Assembly: GCA_015231375.1 (NCBI GenBank)
Contig: JADGBT010000013.1
Span: forward strand, 1-64,000
Length of the DNA stretch: 64,000 bases
Direction: 5' to 3'
Source of the DNA: Magnetococcales bacterium
GTDB taxonomy: Bacteria > Pseudomonadota > Magnetococcia > Magnetococcales > Magnetaquicoccaceae
A model generated the notes under the pieces. It was not told where the DNA came from and searched no databases. It was given only the letters and a program-made list of their open reading frames with translations. A program made the position numbers and the translations under genes. This document shows positions 1-8,700 of the stretch, one piece after another. Every line of letters begins with the position of its first letter. Within the stretch, counting starts at the first letter, position 1.

Positions 1-101
1 CTTCCTGTTCTCCTCGACTAAAAGCTGAATGTTCGATTCCATGATATCGTCCATGGATGAAAATCTGACCGTCAATAATCACATTGTCAAGGCTTGGCAC
101 C

Positions 102-500
102 TTCGTTTCTGATCTGAACGGTTACGTGAAGCCTTGGTCATCGTCAAGCCAGAAACGGTGATACAATGGTATCGTGAAGGCTTTCGGCTGTTCTGGAAAT
201 GGAAATCCCGCTGCAAACGCCCCGGTCGTCCTGCCATCACGAAGGAGATCAAGGATCTACTTCAGCATCACCACCAACCCAACTGCCGCATGGGTCGCTC
301 AACAAATCAGGAATGCTTTCCCCTGGGATTCGGCGCCACGCTACTTAATCCATGATCGGGATCCGATTTTCCAGGGTAAGTGCCAAGACACCCTGAAGGC
401 CATGGGAATCAAAGAAGTAAAGATTGCGCCAGCATCTCCTTGGCAAAACGCCTATTGCGAACAAGTAATCGGGTCAAATCGCAGGGGTGATGTTCCGATG
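102..500 (+). pseudogene. Decayed IS transposase (integrase-core family) remnant
   Basis: Two reading frames together recall an rve/integrase-core transposase. The first, from about 102 to 270, reads SERLREALVIVKPETVIQWY and then a basic, tryptophan-rich stretch ending in GRPAITKEIKDLL. The second, about 280 to 480, carries the core segment RYLIHDRDPIF followed by ASPWQNAYCEQVIGS, which matches the family's second Asp and its Glu region. The frames do not join, stops interrupt the start near 108-115, and the middle of the protein (first catalytic Asp region) is missing, so this is a frameshifted, internally deleted relic. No terminal inverted repeats were identified. The similarity is from family recall, not a search. 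Confidence 0.75.
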
Positions 501-773
501 GCGTTTGCCCGATTCATAAAATTTCGGGCCATGACGACAGCCGGAGCCGCACTCTTGTCTCTGATTTTCGTGGAAATCCGCCCCAGTGTCCAGAGAAATC
601 CAACGCCCCATCGCCAACCAGCTTGGCAATGGAGCAAAATACGGGGCGGATGGGGCTTTTGGGAGGGACAGGAGAAAAAAGAGGGCATTTCCGACTCCTT
701 CTGGTCCGGCCCCCACCAAGACGGTTTGCGAACCGTATTGGCTATCTATTGAAAATATTGGAATTTTCAGGCA
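501..773. other. Non-coding stretch between IS relic and tRNA
   Basis: No convincing gene is seen; the open frames are short, have no ribosome binding site and overlap each other on both strands. The stretch contains a 9-bp inverted pair (576-584 and 643-651, ATCCGCCCC and its complement) and a small perfect hairpin at 721-736 (ACGGTT arms) without a T-run. It may be the tail of the decayed element. Confidence 0.5.
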
Positions 774-800
774 CAAAAAAACCGCCTGGAGAGGCGGTCT
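774..800 (-). terminator. Rho-independent terminator of tRNA-Glu
   Basis: On the minus strand the sequence forms a GC-rich hairpin (ACCGCC arms, six-base loop) followed directly by a run of T. It lies about 33 bases past the 3-prime end of the tRNA, in the right orientation to end that transcript. Confidence 0.85.
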
Positions 801-832
801 AGAATCGAAGATAAAGCTTGCGTAAGGTGAAA

Positions 833-908
833 TGGCGTCCCCAACGGGAGTCGAACCCGTGTTACCGGCGTGAGAGGCCGACGTCCTAGGCCACTAGACG
901 ATGGGGAC
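833..908 (-). tRNA. tRNA-Glu (anticodon CTC)
   Basis: Reading the minus strand gives a 76-nt cloverleaf beginning GTCCCCATCGTCTAGTGG and ending in an encoded CCA. The acceptor stem pairs GTCCCC with GGGGAC, the T arm has GGTTCGA, and the anticodon loop is CTCTCAC, so the anticodon is CTC (plus-strand 872-874). The body matches bacterial tRNA-Glu, including the TCGTCTAG D-arm. A T-run terminator follows at 774-800. An IS relic lies just downstream, consistent with tRNA genes being frequent neighbours of insertions. Confidence 0.95.
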
Positions 909-1008
909 CCAAGCACTTAAGCTGGGCACTCTTTTACCCGTTGCCGGAGCCGGGGGCAAGGCTTTTTCTGTGCGAAGCGGCGCATTTTTTTCTTGACCGC
1001 TCTTTTGC

Positions 1009-1404
1009 TCAAGAGGCCTGCATGATGGGAATGACACTGGCCTTGCGACGTTTTCCCGCCACCCGCAACGCCTCCAGGTAGTCGGCCCAGATGGCCTCCT
1101 GGTTGACGCCCAGCTCGAACAGGGTCTCCCAGGCGTAAAGCCCGCTGTCGTGTCCGTCGCTGAAGGTGATCTTGATGGCGTAATGGCCCACCGGAGCCAT
1201 GGCGGTGATGGTGACATCCTGCATGCCATCCACCAGTTGCGCCTCCTCAGGGGTGTGACCGGCGCATTTGGCGCAGGGACAACGCACCCGCAGATATTCC
1301 ATGGAATAACGAAACCGCTCGCCGGTATCCCACGTGATCTCCACCACGCGCTCGGCACGCTTCTGACGAATCTCCGTGGGAATATGCTGGCTGCCGTAAG
1401 ACAT
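1009..1404 (-). CDS. DUF971 domain protein
   Basis: A 131-residue protein of the DUF971 (gamma-butyrobetaine hydroxylase N-terminal-like) family. It shows the usual order: a VVEITWDTGERFRYSMEYLR strand region, a CPCAKCAGH cysteine cluster that could bind a metal, then the SDGHDSGLYAWETLFELG signature near the C-terminus. Length is normal for stand-alone members. The start has a good AAGGAG ribosome binding site eight bases upstream. It lies 31 bases downstream of nagZ and is probably co-transcribed with it. Stand-alone DUF971 proteins have been linked to iron-sulfur protein maturation in other bacteria; nothing here shows the role directly. Confidence 0.85.
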   Translation of the reverse strand: MSYGSQHIPTEIRQKRAERVVEITWDTGERFRYSMEYLRVRCPCAKCAGHTPEEAQLVDGMQDVTITAMAPVGHYAIKITFSDGHDSGLYAWETLFELGVNQEAIWADYLEALRVAGKRRKASVIPIMQAS

Positions 1405-1435
1405 GACTGCGGCTCCTTCTTTAAAGTTGAATGCT

Positions 1436-2524
1436 TCAAATCGTGGATTGGGTGGGATCGATGGCGAACGCCTCTTCGGCGACCGACTCCACCTGCTGAC
1501 GTCTCTTGCGATATCCGGGATCCTTGAGCAGACGACGGATCGATTCGGGCTGCATCCGGTATGGCGCGAGAATGTGCCGCACCCGCCGCCGGGAGGCCTC
1601 GATTTCTGCGGCGTCCATGGATTTCGTGGCCCGCGCGATCCCTGCGATCACCGCCTCATTATCCTCCAGGCGCCCCGTGCAACACAACAACAGATCACAA
1701 CCCGCCAGAATCGCCAAACGCGCCCGATCCTCCAGGGTACCGTGCAGAGCGCCCATTTCCAGAGCGTCGGAAACGATGACACCCGAATAGTTCCATTTTT
1801 GACGCAATACCGTGTGCAACAGGGTGCGCGACCAGGTGGCCGGCACGCCGTCATCCACCCGCGACAAGGCCAGATGGGCGGTCATGAGCCCCGGCAAATA
1901 GCCCAACATGGCCCGAAACGGATTCAACTCCCATTTTCCCATGGCCTTGAGACTCTTGTCCAACACCGGCAACGCCCGATGAGAATCGGTTTGCGCCGCA
2001 CCATGGCCTGGAAAATGCTTACCAATCGGCATAACACCCGTTTGACGGAAACCGTGCAGCCAGGACGTGGCATTCAGGATCACTTCGGAAAAGTGCGAAC
2101 CAAAAGCCCGCTCTCCGATCACCGGATCCGCCCCCTCCTCGCGAATGTCCAGGACCGGCGCACAGTTGACGCCGATTCCCAGCGCGCGCAACTCCTCACC
2201 GCACAGCCTTCCGGCGGTAAACAGCAACCGTTCGGCGCGAATCGGATCCTTGCGGGCCAACAACGCGAACTGGTACGGACTCGGATAACGGGTCAAAGGG
2301 TCACGCAGACGTTGCACCCGCCCGCCTTCCTGATCGATCCAGATGGTCGGCGCGCCCGAAGTCTCGCCAATCGCCTTGATGAGCGTTCCGATCTGTTTCA
2401 GGCCCGTCACATTGCGACCGAACAGAATCACCCCGGATGGCCGAACCTGATTCAAGAAAGCCTCTTCCGCCTCGGTGAGTTCCGGTCCTTGAATTGCGAT
2501 AATAAGGTGGATTTGCGGTTTCAT
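1436..2524 (-). CDS. nagZ: Beta-N-acetylhexosaminidase NagZ (GH3)
   Basis: A cytoplasmic glycoside hydrolase family 3 enzyme that removes beta-1,4-linked GlcNAc from anhydro-muropeptides during peptidoglycan recycling. Visible family motifs are SGVILFGRNV, the substrate-loop IDQEGGRVQRLRDP, the NagZ signature GKHFPGHGAAQTDSH (which supplies the catalytic His and Asp) and the nucleophile region VSDALEMGAL. The ATG at 2524 is chosen because the protein then begins MKPQIHLIIAIQG, the normal NagZ N-terminus, with AGGA about ten bases upstream; an in-frame start at 2629 would overlap the divergent VanZ-like gene. The resulting 362 residues is close to the family's usual length. DUF971 follows it. 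Confidence 0.93.
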   Translation of the reverse strand: MKPQIHLIIAIQGPELTEAEEAFLNQVRPSGVILFGRNVTGLKQIGTLIKAIGETSGAPTIWIDQEGGRVQRLRDPLTRYPSPYQFALLARKDPIRAERLLFTAGRLCGEELRALGIGVNCAPVLDIREEGADPVIGERAFGSHFSEVILNATSWLHGFRQTGVMPIGKHFPGHGAAQTDSHRALPVLDKSLKAMGKWELNPFRAMLGYLPGLMTAHLALSRVDDGVPATWSRTLLHTVLRQKWNYSGVIVSDALEMGALHGTLEDRARLAILAGCDLLLCCTGRLEDNEAVIAGIARATKSMDAAEIEASRRRVRHILAPYRMQPESIRRLLKDPGYRKRRQQVESVAEEAFAIDPTQSTI

Positions 2525-2529
2525 TCTGC

Positions 2530-2535
2530 TATAAT
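2530..2535 (+). promoter_or_regulatory. Candidate -10 box for the VanZ-like gene
   Basis: A perfect TATAAT lies in the 85-base divergent gap between nagZ and the VanZ-like gene. No good -35 hexamer is present at the standard spacing, so the call is weak. Confidence 0.3.
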
Positions 2536-2609
2536 CCTGTTTCTGCCTCATCGGGGGGGCTTGGAGAATGGTGGTGAAGTCCATCAACACTAGGATATGG
2601 TCTGCAAAA

Positions 2610-3059
2610 ATGCAACGCGAACCGATCATCTCAACGGGGATTCCCGTCCACTGGAAAAAAAAGAGCTTCCATGCCGCACTGTTGCTGGGTTACTCGTTTC
2701 TGATCTATCTGCTCTCGTCGTGGGCCGGACAAAACAGCCAGCCGCTCTTCGAGAATCAGGACAAAATCGAACACATCCTCGCTTATGGTTTCATGGCCTA
2801 CATCGCCTGGACCGCCTTGCGTCAGTGGACCGTGTTGCGTCGTTGCTGGCTGTGGGCCTGGGTCTATGCCGTCGGCTACGGCCTGACCGACGAATGGCAT
2901 CAACTCTTCGTGCCGGGTCGCTACGCGGATCTTTGGGATCTGGTGGCCGACGCCGTGGGGGCCGCGTTGGCCATCGCCCTCCTGGAACTGTACCGCGCCC
3001 GACGGGAATCCCGCATCTGGATGATCCTGCCAAGATTCTCCCGCCTGTCCCTGCCATAG
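2610..3059 (+). CDS. VanZ-like membrane protein
   Basis: A small VanZ-family integral membrane protein of about 149 residues, function unknown. Hydrophobic segments appear around residues 22-40, 55-70, 78-97 and 107-127. The family core HILAYGFMAYIAW, then GYGLTDEWHQLFVPGR with its conserved acidic/His pair, and DLVADAVGAALA are all present. The ATG at 2610 has AGGA 14 bases upstream; an upstream ATG at 2568 is possible but its ribosome site is too close. It is divergent from nagZ. Confidence 0.8.
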   Translation: MQREPIISTGIPVHWKKKSFHAALLLGYSFLIYLLSSWAGQNSQPLFENQDKIEHILAYGFMAYIAWTALRQWTVLRRCWLWAWVYAVGYGLTDEWHQLFVPGRYADLWDLVADAVGAALAIALLELYRARRESRIWMILPRFSRLSLP

Positions 3060-3083
3060 ACCGCGACCAGACCTCACGCCCGA

Positions 3084-5105
3084 TCACGCCAGACGCACCA
3101 CCTCCACCCGGTTGTCATGCAAGGCCGGCCCTCCGTCCGGGGCCGTGAAAGAGGCGTGGGAGAGGGCATTCAGGCCGATCCCCTCGGCAAACGCCGCCGC
3201 CGGCTGATTGGACTCGCACAAGGTCACCCCCATCCTCACATCCCCGGTCACCCGCGCCACCATGGTCAGTTGTCCCACGCCGTTGAACACCGCCACCCGA
3301 TCCCCCTCCACGATTCCCCGTTGTTTGGCATCTTCCGGATGGATCCACAACCGGGGAGGACGTTGGTCCGCATTCAAGGTGCCGGTAAAGGTGGTGTTGA
3401 GCACCTCCAGGGCCGGAGGCGTCATGAAATCCAAAGGATAGGCAACGGCTTGCGCCGGATCGTCGCGACGGTTGACCGCCCAGTGATCCGGAAACAGCGG
3501 CATCCGGGAATCCGACCAGCCGGGACGAAAATGAAAACGGCCATCCGGCTGAGGAAAGCCCTCCACAAAATGACGCGCCTCCCAGGACGGAGCGCAATCC
3601 AGCCAGGGTTTGTCCCAGTTTTCCAGGGGAGGCAGTCCGGATTCCCTCAGCACCACGTCAATCGTCTCGGCCACCCCCATCCGGAACGGTTCGTCGTCGA
3701 ACCCCAGACGACGGGCCAGGGCGTTGACCAGATCGTGATTGCACCGCGCCTGTCCGCGCGGCGGCAGCACAGCTTTGGCGTGTTGCAGCGTGTATTGCCC
3801 GTAGGCTTTGTAGAGATCCTCGTGTTCCAAGAAGGTGGTGGCGGGCAGCAGCACGTCGGCGAAACGGGCGGTATCGGTCATCACCTGTTCGTGGACCACG
3901 GTGAACAGATCCTCCCGGGCCAGTCCGGCGTAGACCCGTTGCAGATCCGGACAACTGCCCGCCGGATTGGCGTGGGAGACCAACAGGGCCAGGACCGGTG
4001 GCTTGAGGGTCGGATCGGTCAGCGCCTCTCCCAGACGGCTCATGTCCAGCACACGGGGGGGGTGTTCCGGGCAACGGGGAGCGGGCAGCGGTTGCGGAGA
4101 AAGATGGAACGCTCCGCCGGTGGCGAACAAGGCGCCGCCTCCGTTCCGTTTCCAGGCGCCGGTCACGGCGGGCAGACAAGAGACCGCGTGCAGGTTGACC
4201 GCGCCATTGTTCTGCCGACTCATTCCCAGACCGATGCGGATGAAAGGCGCCCGCGCCCGCCCATACAGACGGGCGAACTCCCGGATCACCCCGGCGTCCA
4301 GTCCGGTGATCGGCGCGGCCCACTCCGGAGAACGCACAGCCAGATGCGCCTCCATCGCCCCATCGAAGTCGGTGTAGCGGCTCAGATAGTCCCGATCCGC
4401 CAACCCCTCTTCCAGCAACACCTGCATCATCGCCGTCGCCAGGGCGCCATCCGTGCCGGGCCGCAAGGCCAGATGCCAATCCGCCAGACGGGCGGTCTGA
4501 TTGCGGTAAGGATCCACCACCACCAGCCGCGCTCCCTGACGCCGCGCCTGTTTGATGTGACTCATGAGGGAAATATGGGTGGCCGCCGCGTTGATGCCCC
4601 ACAAGATGGGCAGATCGCTTGCGGCCATTTCCGTCGGATCCGGACCCAGGGCCAGCCCCACCCCGGCGCGCCATCCCGCCCAGCCGATGGTATAACAGAT
4701 ATTGCCATCCAATCCGGAAAAACCGGCCCGGGTGGTCAAACGGGCATAGGCGCGCCGCTGGATCACCCCCATGGTGCCCCCATAGGAAAACGGCAACACC
4801 GCCTCCGGACCCGGATGGTCCATGATCGGGAGCAGTCTCTCCCCGATCCGGTCCAACGCCTCGTCCCAGGAGATTTTTTTGAAGTCCGCCAATCCCTTGG
4901 GGCCCACCCGCACCATCGGATCCAGGACGCGCGGTCCCTCCTGGATGGCCCGATAGCGGCTCACCTTGCCACAGATCACGCCACGGGTCAGGGGATGATC
5001 CGGATGGCCATCAATGGCTTGCAGGCGTCCCTGATCGATGGTGATCTTCAGGGCGCAGGTTCCAGGACAGTCCAACGGGCACACACTGTCGAAACTCTTG
5101 GACAT
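3084..5105 (-). CDS. Molybdopterin-dependent oxidoreductase, formate-dehydrogenase-like
   Basis: A 673-residue member of the DMSO-reductase superfamily with no Tat-type leader, so probably cytoplasmic. The N-terminus carries a CX3CX3C cluster (Cys9, 13, 17) plus Cys45 in GVICGK, a [4Fe-4S] site. Molybdopterin-binding signatures follow (ISWDEALDRIGERL, LVVVDPYRNQTA, HEQVMTDTARFADVLLPATT) and the C-terminal molydopterin-dinucleotide domain begins near residue 560 (LNTTFTGTL, RLWIHPEDAKQRGIVEGDRV). The start has an AAGGAG site six bases upstream. No electron-transfer or accessory subunit gene is adjacent, so the substrate cannot be named; the upstream neighbour nth is divergent, 45 bases away. 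Confidence 0.88.
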   Translation of the reverse strand: MSKSFDSVCPLDCPGTCALKITIDQGRLQAIDGHPDHPLTRGVICGKVSRYRAIQEGPRVLDPMVRVGPKGLADFKKISWDEALDRIGERLLPIMDHPGPEAVLPFSYGGTMGVIQRRAYARLTTRAGFSGLDGNICYTIGWAGWRAGVGLALGPDPTEMAASDLPILWGINAAATHISLMSHIKQARRQGARLVVVDPYRNQTARLADWHLALRPGTDGALATAMMQVLLEEGLADRDYLSRYTDFDGAMEAHLAVRSPEWAAPITGLDAGVIREFARLYGRARAPFIRIGLGMSRQNNGAVNLHAVSCLPAVTGAWKRNGGGALFATGGAFHLSPQPLPAPRCPEHPPRVLDMSRLGEALTDPTLKPPVLALLVSHANPAGSCPDLQRVYAGLAREDLFTVVHEQVMTDTARFADVLLPATTFLEHEDLYKAYGQYTLQHAKAVLPPRGQARCNHDLVNALARRLGFDDEPFRMGVAETIDVVLRESGLPPLENWDKPWLDCAPSWEARHFVEGFPQPDGRFHFRPGWSDSRMPLFPDHWAVNRRDDPAQAVAYPLDFMTPPALEVLNTTFTGTLNADQRPPRLWIHPEDAKQRGIVEGDRVAVFNGVGQLTMVARVTGDVRMGVTLCESNQPAAAFAEGIGLNALSHASFTAPDGGPALHDNRVEVVRLA

Positions 5106-5150
5106 GGAACTCCTTTGCCTATCGGGGGCGGTTGGTGGATAATCCGCAGG

Positions 5151-5783
5151 ATGGAAAACGCACACATTATCGCACTGTTCAACGCCTTCAGGGAAGCGGA
5201 TCCGCATCCCAAAGGCGCGCTTTGGTTCCGGACCCCCTACGAACTGCTGGTGGCCGTGGTGCTGTCCGCCCAATCCACGGACGTGGGAGTCAACCGGGTC
5301 ACGCCTGGACTGTTCGCCCTGGCCGCCGATCCGGAGGCCATGGACCGGCTCGGAGAGGAGGCCATCCGCGCGCAGATCCGCTCTCTGGGACTGTTCAACA
5401 CCAAGGCCAAGAACATCCACGCTTTGAGTCGCCTCCTGGTGGAGCGTCATCACGGTCAGGTGCCCAAAGACCGGGAGTCCCTCGAAGCCCTGCCCGGCGT
5501 GGGTCGCAAAAGCGCCAATGTGGTGTTGAACATCGCCTTCGGTCAACCGACCCTGGCGGTGGATACCCATGTGTTCCGGGTGGCCCATCGCCTGGGACTG
5601 GCCGACGGCAAAACCCCGGAAGCGGTGGAACGACAGCTTCTGGCCTGCATTCCCGAAACGTTCCTTCTCCATGCCCACCATTGGTTGATCCTGCATGGCC
5701 GTCATGTCTGCATGGCCCGGAAACCGGCTTGTGCGCAGTGTCTGATCCGCTCCTGGTGCCCACTGGGCGCGCACAATCATTGA
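5151..5783 (+). CDS. nth: Endonuclease III
   Basis: A base-excision-repair glycosylase/AP lyase of 210 residues, the usual size. The helix-hairpin-helix LEALPGVGRKSANVVLN contains the catalytic Lys, and the conserved catalytic Asp is in VDTHVFRVAHRLGL. The C-terminal [4Fe-4S] cluster CX6CX2CX5C is complete (CMARKPACAQCLIRSWC). The ATG at 5151 gives the normal N-terminus; the ribosome site is weak (CAGG directly upstream), and the frame is open further upstream, so a slightly earlier start is possible. The SNF2-type helicase gene starts 15 bases after the stop, suggesting a shared transcript. Confidence 0.95.
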   Translation: MENAHIIALFNAFREADPHPKGALWFRTPYELLVAVVLSAQSTDVGVNRVTPGLFALAADPEAMDRLGEEAIRAQIRSLGLFNTKAKNIHALSRLLVERHHGQVPKDRESLEALPGVGRKSANVVLNIAFGQPTLAVDTHVFRVAHRLGLADGKTPEAVERQLLACIPETFLLHAHHWLILHGRHVCMARKPACAQCLIRSWCPLGAHNH

Positions 5784-5798
5784 TTTGGAAGGGATGTC

Positions 5799-8700
5799 AT
5801 GAATTCCGTGGAGATCAAACGACGGATCGCGACCCTGCCCGCCCTGGACCGTTGTGTGGTCTGGCTGATCGCGATCTCTTATCTGCCTGTGACCCGAACC
5901 GAACTGTTCAAGGCGTTGCAGAAATGCGCCCCTATCACCACCGGCACGCGCGGGACCGGCCTGAATCACCATCTGGAAGGCACGCTGCGTCGTCTGACCG
6001 ACCTGGGGCTGATCGTCGAGGAGAAAATCTCCCGTGGCGTGACCGGCGTGCGCATGCCCGCTTTGATCTCCTGGGAGGCCATGGAGCTGGCAGCCGCCGA
6101 CGACACCTTTCCCACCCTGATCGCGGCCGTGCAAGAGACCACTCCGGCGGTCATCCAGTACAGTTGGGGCATGGCGCGGGCGGTCTCCTACGAGCTGTGC
6201 CTCCGGGAAATCCGCATCGGACTGTTTGTCAATGATCTGAATCCGGTACGCTATTTTCTGGGACTGGCCGAACGGGCCTTTCCCGATTCCAGCCGCCCCT
6301 CCCCGTTTGTGCGTCTGTGTCTGCAACCATTCCGGCCCGAATGGTTCGGCACCCGTTCCACCATCCTGCAAATCGAAGCCTTGAGCCAGATCATGGTGGA
6401 GGCGATTCGGGGATTTCTGCCTTTTGCCGATATCATTCCGTTGCTGCAAAGCTGCCAACTCCACTCCGAAGAGCTGCACGGTCCCCAGTTCCGTCATCTG
6501 CTGGTGGTATTCTTGTTGTTGTCCGACCGTCTGGACGAAGCCCGCGACCTCCTCAACGGCGCGCTGCCGGTGGATGCCCCCTTGTGTCTGCGGGCCTGGC
6601 TGCTGTTCTTGCAAGGCGATTACGAACGGGCGATTCCCGGCTTCGAGGAGAGTCTGCGCGCCATCGAAAAGAGCGGCAAAGGCAAGAACAAGAAAGTCTT
6701 CCTGCGTCATCCCAGCGGACCCGCCTTCATTCTGGCCCTGCTCAAAACCGGCAACCGGCTCCACCGACGCACGGCCATGGAGTACATGGATCGGGTCTTT
6801 CGCACCGGCTCGGACGCATTGCGTTTTGCCTACGAGGGGCTGTTCGCCCTGGCCCTGGTGATGGACAACCGGGTGCGGGCCGCGCAAAGCTGGCTGGAGC
6901 GGGAAGAGGCCTTCGGAACCGCAGAACCGACGGAAATCCAGGCCATCCACCGGCAACTGGTGGCGGGATCGGGAAAAACGGATCTGAAATCCTTGGCGCC
7001 GTTTTGTCAGTTCTTTCATGTGCTGGCCCATTACTGGATCGACGCGCCCAGAGCCAAAAGCCATATTCCGACATTGATGGAGTTGACGGAACTGGCGGAG
7101 GGCAACGGTCATCGCTGGATGGCGCGGGAAAGCCGGGCCTTGTGGGATGTGCTGGAGGGACGGGAGTACACCGACAACCGCAGCATCGTGGCGTTGATGC
7201 GGCCCAAGGAGGTGTGGGAGTGGGCGCTGGAAGCGCTGGAGGATGTAGCCGGAGAGCTGAAGAACGCCCAGGGGGACGAGGAGGTGCCGGCGGGACAAGA
7301 CGCGACCCGTCTGGTCTGGCTGATCAGCACGCCCAAGGCCGGATTGAGTTTTGTCCACGCCAAGGAGCAGAAATGGACCCTCAAGGGGGAGTGGACCCGA
7401 GGTCGGGTACTCACCCAGCGCAGTCTGCGCAGTCTGAGTCTGATTCCCGGCAAGCTCTCTCCCCAGGACATGAAGCTGTGCGCGGCCATGGAGGTGGATT
7501 TCAACCGTTACGGCGCGCGCGAAAGCCGCATGGAGGGCCACCGGCTGCTGCCGTTGCTGATCGGCCACCCTCTGGTCTTTTGGGAGGAGGAGCCGACGGT
7601 CAATGTGGAGGTGATCGCAGGCGAGCCGGAACTGTGCGTCCGGGAGGAAAACGGCAAGCTGTTGATCCATTTTTCCGAAGACGCCTCCCGGCTCGGGGCC
7701 TATGCCATTCGCGAGACCCCGACCCGCTGCCGGGTGGTGGAGATTCTGCCGCGTCACAAGGAGGTGGCGGAGATCCTGGGCAAAGGGCTGGAAATTCCCG
7801 GCAACGAGCGGGAACGGGTCTTGAGAATCCTGCCTGGACTCTCCACTCTGGCGACGTTGCAATCGGAAATCGGCGGCGTGGGCGAACATCTGCCGGAGGT
7901 GGAAGCCTCCTCGCGTCCCCGGGTACACGTATTGCCGTTCAATCAGGGCCTGAAGATCAAGATCATGACCCGTCCCTTTGGTGACGAAGGCCCCTGGCTG
8001 CCTCCCGGCGAGGGCGCCACCACCCTGATCGCCGAGGTGGCCGGGCGTCGCGCCCAGACCACCCGCGACTTAAAAGCCGAACGGGAACGGGCGGAACGGA
8101 TTCTGACGGTGTCGCCCCTGTTGGCCGAGGCGTGGCAAAAAGATTGGGAGTGGAGTTTCGAAGAGCCGGCCGCCTGTTTGCAACTGTTGTCCGAGCTGCA
8201 CCATCTGGAAGATGGCGTGACCCTGGAGTGGCCCGAGGGGGAACGGTTGCGGGTGAGTCGTCCCCTGTCGTTCGGCGCCATGAGTCTGCGTTTCGAGCGG
8301 CAGAAGGATTGGTTCTCGGTGGACGGCACGCTGCAGGTGGACGAATCCCTGGTGCTGGACCTGCAAGAGTTGCTCAAGCTCATGGAGGGGGCCGAAGGGG
8401 GACGGTTCGTGCCTTTGGGCGAGGGGCGTTATCTGGCCCTGACCGACGAATTCCGCAAACGACTGGCCCAACTGGAAGCCTTTTCCCAGGGGACCGGAGC
8501 CAAACGGCATGTCCATCCCATGGCCCTCGGCGCGCTGGAACCGATGCTGCGCGAAGCCGGAACCAGTCAGGTGGATCCGGGCTGGGAGGAGCAGTTGCAG
8601 CGATTGCGATCGTTGCAGGAGTGGATACCGGAACTGCCTTCCACCTTTACCGCCGAGTTGCGGGAGTATCAAAAAGAGGGCGTGCAGTGGTTGGCGCGTC

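Noticed and set aside
721-736. Terminator hairpin
   Set aside because: Perfect dyad but no T-run, and no gene to end there.
5106-7928. Minus-strand frame extending the molybdopterin gene upstream
   Set aside because: It is open only because of composition; the AAGGAG-led ATG at 5105 is the supported start and the extension runs antisense to nth and the SNF2 gene.
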